Assembly: GCA_012839485.1 (NCBI GenBank)
Contig: DUNF01000077.1
Span: 1-9,813, forward strand
Source of the DNA: Acholeplasmataceae bacterium
Lineage (GTDB): Bacteria; Bacillota_I; Bacilli_A; ML615J-28; CAG-698
Reading direction: 5' to 3'
DNA: 9,813 nucleotides
Of this stretch, positions 6,645 through 9,813 are shown piece after piece; position 1 is the first letter of the stretch, and each line of letters starts with the position of its first letter. Under the pieces are notes generated by a model that ran no database searches, was not told where the DNA came from, and was given only the letters and a program-made list of their open reading frames with translations. The position numbers were made by a program, and so were the translations under genes.

Positions 6645-8615
6645 TTAATTATAAATCTTTATAATTTCATTATCAGTCTTTATTTGAGCATCGTTTAATG
6701 TTCTAAAACCTAAACTTTGAGGGTTATGATAAACGATAGTTCTTGAAGGAAGTGGACCCAATGCCCCATCATAGTCAAATGTTAAAAATATAATTACAGT
6801 ATCTATTGATGGAACAACAGCACTTTTTGGAACAGCAAAATCATAGACATTAGTTTCCGTATTCCAAACAAGCAAGAAATCGGTCGATCGATCATTAACC
6901 CTTCCTCTTATACCGTTGCTATCAATAATATTATCGATATTCTCAAAATCAAGTTCCATAATAAATGACTCACGTATCGTTCCGAAAAAGTCTCTTTCTC
7001 CCATTCTAATATTTAAGTCGTTTATCTTAAACATATGTTTCAAAGTGTAAAAATATCCTTGAGTTAAAAGAGTTACTTCATTATTTGCGCTATCTTTATA
7101 ACCAAATTTATAGTAATAATAACTACTTGATTCTAAATTAGGAATAGTAACAGTTGATTGATTAGCTGGATAATAATATTTTTGATTATTTACTTCTACA
7201 AACAACTCTTGAATATCATGATTGTTATCATTTAATACGTCTGCTCTAATTGTTACTGAATCAGAAGTAAGATTTTCAGTTTGATATTTTAATTGCGGAT
7301 CTTTAGCAACTATCAAAATACAGTTTCCATCTGATCTTTCTTGACCATCTGAAGGTGAATTTGTTACTAGAAAATCTCCATCCTTTTTAATAAGTAATGT
7401 TGAAGAACCACCACCATCTAAGTTATAACCATCAACACAATCATAGTATTTTAATAAAGCTGATAATCCAGCATAAGATAACCCGTAAAATCCTTTACCA
7501 AATTGGCGACCATCAATGACAAACATCATAATTGTTCCATCAGCTTTTTTACCAATGATAGTTCTAGGATGAACATCTGGATTTCCAGTTGAAGGTGCTT
7601 CGCCATCTTTAAGTAGTACAGAACCAAAAACACCAATGGCATTTTCAATATCAGCGTATTCTCCACCTAAACGATATTGAACACGAATACGAGTATCTAA
7701 TGTTAATTGACTATTTAACTCTTCGTTGTTTGATGCAATTGCAAATTGTCCAATTTGTAAATCAAGTTGATTTTCATTACTTGCAATAGTACCAATACCA
7801 TAAAAGTCATTAGCACTATTAGGTAAAGCTGTTTCTGCAGATTTTACAACCCATGATTTTAAACCTTCAAAGTTATAAGCACATGGATTATAAACATGGT
7901 TAGCTTCTGTTGTATTTTCATACATACCGTAAAACAATGCTATTTCCCCATCACCTGGAGTTTGATTAGATTTTTGAATTGCAAATGATTTTAAAACTGT
8001 TTCACTGCTATCAATTATTTCTAACGTTAATACTCTTTCTGCCGTATTAGGAATATTAACAAGAGTGTCGGTTGTACCATTATGCCTAAATCCAATAACA
8101 CCACTGGCATCTCCTAAAGAAGATTTAAAGAAGTTACCCAAACCTGCAGTAATATCTTGTGGTTGTTTTGGAAAAGGCAATTTAGAGTTGATATCAAAAC
8201 CATCTCCATTAATTGCACCAATTACTTTATATTCGGGATATTTACTTTCAAAATCAGCCGCTAAAACTCTAACCTTTGAAAGAGTCCATTTGTTATCATC
8301 AACTCTAGCCCAAGGTACAAATGCTACATTAGCATCTTTCGAAATCTCAAGTGAATTTACTTGTTGTGTTAAATAAGTATCAATTTCTGGAACACTTCCA
8401 TCAGCTGTTTTTTCATGGCTATAAGCCCAATCTCTTCTATGAATAACACCATAAGGTAATTCATTTGTTTCCAAATTCTCTTCTACAAAGAAATAAGCAC
8501 CATCTGCGAAACTTACATCATCTGGTACTGCATCAGGTCTAGCATTAATAATGACAGTCCCAAAAAACACAAAAATTAAACTAAATAAACCAATTAAAAT
8601 TTTCCTTACTTTCAT
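6645..8615 (-). CDS. Secreted phosphodiester glycosidase-family protein, divergent paralog 4, cls operon
   Basis: The 656-residue protein has a signal peptide with likely cleavage after INA at residue 25. The NAGPA/DUF2233-like domain shows NGDGFD (136-141), HPRTIIGKKADG (349-360), DGR (368-370), NLDGGGSS (398-405) and DGQERSDGN (423-431), so the catalytic pattern is complete. The layout after it matches the other three paralogs: a fibronectin-III-like module (about 440-512) and a diverged second beta module that lacks the Cys pair of paralogs 1-3. The end (IIKIYN) echoes their tail. Sequence similarity to them is clear but much lower than theirs to each other, so this is probably the older or founder-type copy. 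Its strong AAGGAGG, 5 nt from the ATG, overlaps the stop codon of the upstream cardiolipin-synthase gene with a 10-nt gap, so the two are probably co-transcribed and translationally coupled. No terminator follows it. Confidence 0.88.
   Translation of the reverse strand: MKVRKILIGLFSLIFVFFGTVIINARPDAVPDDVSFADGAYFFVEENLETNELPYGVIHRRDWAYSHEKTADGSVPEIDTYLTQQVNSLEISKDANVAFVPWARVDDNKWTLSKVRVLAADFESKYPEYKVIGAINGDGFDINSKLPFPKQPQDITAGLGNFFKSSLGDASGVIGFRHNGTTDTLVNIPNTAERVLTLEIIDSSETVLKSFAIQKSNQTPGDGEIALFYGMYENTTEANHVYNPCAYNFEGLKSWVVKSAETALPNSANDFYGIGTIASNENQLDLQIGQFAIASNNEELNSQLTLDTRIRVQYRLGGEYADIENAIGVFGSVLLKDGEAPSTGNPDVHPRTIIGKKADGTIMMFVIDGRQFGKGFYGLSYAGLSALLKYYDCVDGYNLDGGGSSTLLIKKDGDFLVTNSPSDGQERSDGNCILIVAKDPQLKYQTENLTSDSVTIRADVLNDNNHDIQELFVEVNNQKYYYPANQSTVTIPNLESSSYYYYKFGYKDSANNEVTLLTQGYFYTLKHMFKINDLNIRMGERDFFGTIRESFIMELDFENIDNIIDSNGIRGRVNDRSTDFLLVWNTETNVYDFAVPKSAVVPSIDTVIIFLTFDYDGALGPLPSRTIVYHNPQSLGFRTLNDAQIKTDNEIIKIYN
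6647..6666. repeat. Small A/T-only palindrome spanning the paralog 4 stop region
   Basis: A perfect 9-bp inverted repeat (AATTATAAA / TTTATAATT) with a 2-nt centre overlaps the last codons and the stop codon of paralog 4. It contains no G or C in the stem and no T run follows on the minus strand, so it is not a convincing terminator. Confidence 0.4.
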
Positions 8616-8618
8616 AAT

Positions 8619-8628
8619 ATCCTCCTTA
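8619..8628 (-). promoter_or_regulatory. Ribosome site of paralog 4 overlapping the cls stop codon
   Basis: TAAGGAGG on the minus strand joins the TAA stop of the upstream cardiolipin-synthase gene (8628-8626) to a near-perfect Shine-Dalgarno sequence 5 nt from the ATG at 8615. There is no promoter between the genes, so termination and re-initiation on one mRNA is the simplest reading. Confidence 0.8.
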
Positions 8629-9684
8629 AAGTAATGGTGACAATATCTTTAAAACTACTAAAAGAGCTCTTTTAAAAATATTGTTTCTCTTTATATCTTT
8701 TGCTTCAATTTCCTCTGAAATTGCAAATGTTTCAATAAAATCATTTCGTAAATCTTTTACACTCTTTGTTTTATAGATTAAACTAATATCTTCATAATGC
8801 AAATAAAAACTGCGAAAATCAAAATTAGATGTTCCAATAGTCCCTATATCATCATCAGACACTACTGCTTTTGTATGGATAAAGCCAGGTGTATATTCGT
8901 AGATTCTAACACCAGCTTCTATTAAAGATTTATAGTTTTCTTTAGTAACCATAAATACAAATTTCTTATCAGGCTTTTTAGGTGTTATGATTCTAACATC
9001 AATACCCCTTGCAGCTGCTATTTTTAAAGCAAGTAAAATTTCATCATCTAAGATTAAGTATGGAGTTGAAATATAAATATATTTTTCAGCTGTATTAATC
9101 ATCGTTAGATAAACTTCATGAATAATATGATTGTAATTAAGCGGTCCATCTTGGAAAGAAATAACATATCCTTCAGAATCACTTACTTCTTCATTTTTAA
9201 TAAACTTTTTGGAATCTAAGTGTTCCCCCGTAAGTGACTCCCAAACATTTAAAAAGATCAAAACAAAATTCGCAACTCCCTTGCCTTTTAACCTTATTCC
9301 TCCATCTTTCCAATAACCAAATCTAATTTTTCTATTGATATATTCATCACCAATATTAATTCCTCCGGTAAAGGCTATTTTACCATCCACTACAATAATC
9401 TTTCGGTGATCACGATAGTTAAATGAAAGATTTAATATTGGGAAAATTCGATTAAATGTTTTAGTTTTGACCCCCATTTTTCTTATTTTCTGTTTAAATC
9501 TAAATGGTAAGTCTCTTGAGCCACCAAAGTTATCATAAACAAAATAAACTTTGACACCTTCTTTTAATTTAGCTTGAATAATTTCTAAAATTTCCGTTAG
9601 CATCTTCCCTTTTCTAACAATAAAAAATTCTAAAAAGATGTATTCCTTAGCACTAAGTAGGGCTTCTTTAATATCTTCATACAT
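8626..9684 (-). CDS. cls: Cardiolipin synthase / phospholipase D family protein, 5'-truncated
   Basis: Bacterial cardiolipin synthases condense two phosphatidylglycerols (or a related donor) into cardiolipin at the membrane. Both HxKxxxxD motifs are intact: HRKIIVVD at residues 93-100, followed by G-IAFTGGINIGDEY, and HTKAVVSD at 270-277, followed by the GTSNFDFRS segment. The C terminus ends LSPLL, typical of the family. At 352 residues it lacks the roughly 130-150 N-terminal residues, with two membrane helices, of usual Cls proteins and begins inside the first PLD domain. The ATG at 9684 has no ribosome site, and the in-frame TAA two codons upstream is formed exactly at the junction of an inverted repeat, so this start is probably an internal Met of a longer gene. 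Paralog 4 follows 10 nt downstream. A phospholipase D of other specificity remains possible. Confidence 0.85.
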   Translation of the reverse strand: MYEDIKEALLSAKEYIFLEFFIVRKGKMLTEILEIIQAKLKEGVKVYFVYDNFGGSRDLPFRFKQKIRKMGVKTKTFNRIFPILNLSFNYRDHRKIIVVDGKIAFTGGINIGDEYINRKIRFGYWKDGGIRLKGKGVANFVLIFLNVWESLTGEHLDSKKFIKNEEVSDSEGYVISFQDGPLNYNHIIHEVYLTMINTAEKYIYISTPYLILDDEILLALKIAAARGIDVRIITPKKPDKKFVFMVTKENYKSLIEAGVRIYEYTPGFIHTKAVVSDDDIGTIGTSNFDFRSFYLHYEDISLIYKTKSVKDLRNDFIETFAISEEIEAKDIKRNNIFKRALLVVLKILSPLL

Positions 9685-9813
9685 ATCTTAAAACTGATAC
9701 TAAAATTTACAATAGGGGCGAAGATATGTATGAAGATATTAAAGAAGCCCTACTTAGTGCTAAGGAATACATCTTTTTAGAATTTTTTATTGTTAGAAAA
9801 GGGAAGATGCTAA
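9597..9813. repeat. 93-bp perfect inverted repeat with 31-nt spacer (fold-back) at window end
   Basis: Positions 9597-9689 and 9721-9813 are exact reverse complements over 93 bases; 9690-9720 is the unpaired spacer. The pairing runs to the last base of the window. The arms contain the 5' part of the visible cls gene. No terminal motif, recombinase gene or target-site duplication is visible, so a library or assembly fold-back is more likely than a mobile or invertible element. Confidence 0.93.
9690..9813 (+). pseudogene. Inverted partial copy of cls carrying more upstream coding sequence
   Basis: The plus-strand arm repeats the first codons of the minus-strand cls copy, and its frame stays open through the 31-nt spacer, reading TDTKIYNRGED before MYEDIKEALL. 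A Gly-Glu-Asp pattern just before the 'A--YIFLE-FI' strand is what Firmicute cardiolipin synthases have at this place, so the spacer is genuine cls coding sequence. Upstream of the spacer the frame enters the inverted arm and stops at 9669-9671; downstream it leaves the window. Neither copy is therefore complete here. Confidence 0.65.

Noticed and set aside
8065..8376. Plus-strand open frame of 103 codons
   Set aside because: It is antisense to the N-terminal part of paralog 4 with no initiation signals; codon content reflects the real gene on the other strand.
505..8615. Phase-variable surface antigen cassette
   Set aside because: The genes are complete with individual promoters; I saw no homopolymer or short tandem repeat tracts at the starts, silent cassettes or recombinase sites.
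9597..9813. Invertible promoter, insertion-sequence terminal repeats or attachment site
   Set aside because: The arms are coding sequence of cls, no recombinase or transposase is nearby, no target duplication is visible, and the repeat ends at the window edge.
1..9813. Mycoplasma-type code with TGA as tryptophan
   Set aside because: Conserved tryptophans are read from TGG and no in-frame TGA is found in the long frames; all visible stops are TAA.
1..9813. CRISPR array, tRNA, rRNA or riboswitch
   Set aside because: No regularly spaced repeats or recognisable RNA gene features were found; the intergenic gaps are under about 100 bases and are filled by terminators and promoters.

Overview
The window is AT-rich and dense with genes, and every real gene reads on the minus strand. 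All five visible stop codons are TAA, tryptophan is encoded by TGG, and no in-frame TGA is seen, so the code looks standard. With TGnTATAAT promoters, AAGGAG ribosome sites and gaps under about 100 bases, this suggests a low-GC Firmicute or a Mollicutes relative that keeps the standard code (Acholeplasma/Izemoplasma/RF39 or Erysipelotrichia-like). That placement is inference from style; no rRNA or similar marker is present.

In transcription order (right to left): (i) a cardiolipin-synthase/phospholipase D gene (8626-9684) that is 5'-truncated at a 93-bp inverted repeat at the right end of the window; (ii) directly downstream and apparently in the same transcript, a secreted phosphodiester glycosidase-like protein (6645-8615); (iii) three closely related paralogs of that protein in tandem (4618-6594, 2545-4521, 505-2472), each with its own extended -10 promoter and each followed by a rho-independent terminator with the same AAAGACC/GGTCTTT core; (iv) the 5' part of truB (1-437), whose promoter lies so close to the start codon that the mRNA is probably leaderless.

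The main content is a local expansion of secreted proteins with an NAGPA/DUF2233-type (PF09992) phosphodiester glycosidase domain, followed by two beta-sandwich-like C-terminal domains. The family hallmarks (NGDGFD, HPRT-IG, DGR, NLDGGGS, DG-ER-D-N) are readable in all four, but the leftmost copy has changes beside the putative active site. Substrates cannot be read from sequence; a phosphate-linked surface or host/environmental glycan is the family-level guess. Pairing of a glycosidase of this type with a cardiolipin synthase in one operon is notable but its meaning is inferred.

The right-end inverted repeat is more likely a fold-back chimera or contig-end artefact than biology. Cardiolipin-synthase homology continues from the plus-strand arm through the 31-nt spacer, whereas the minus-strand reading frame meets a stop created exactly at the junction. 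The apparent start of the cls gene is therefore probably not its true start.
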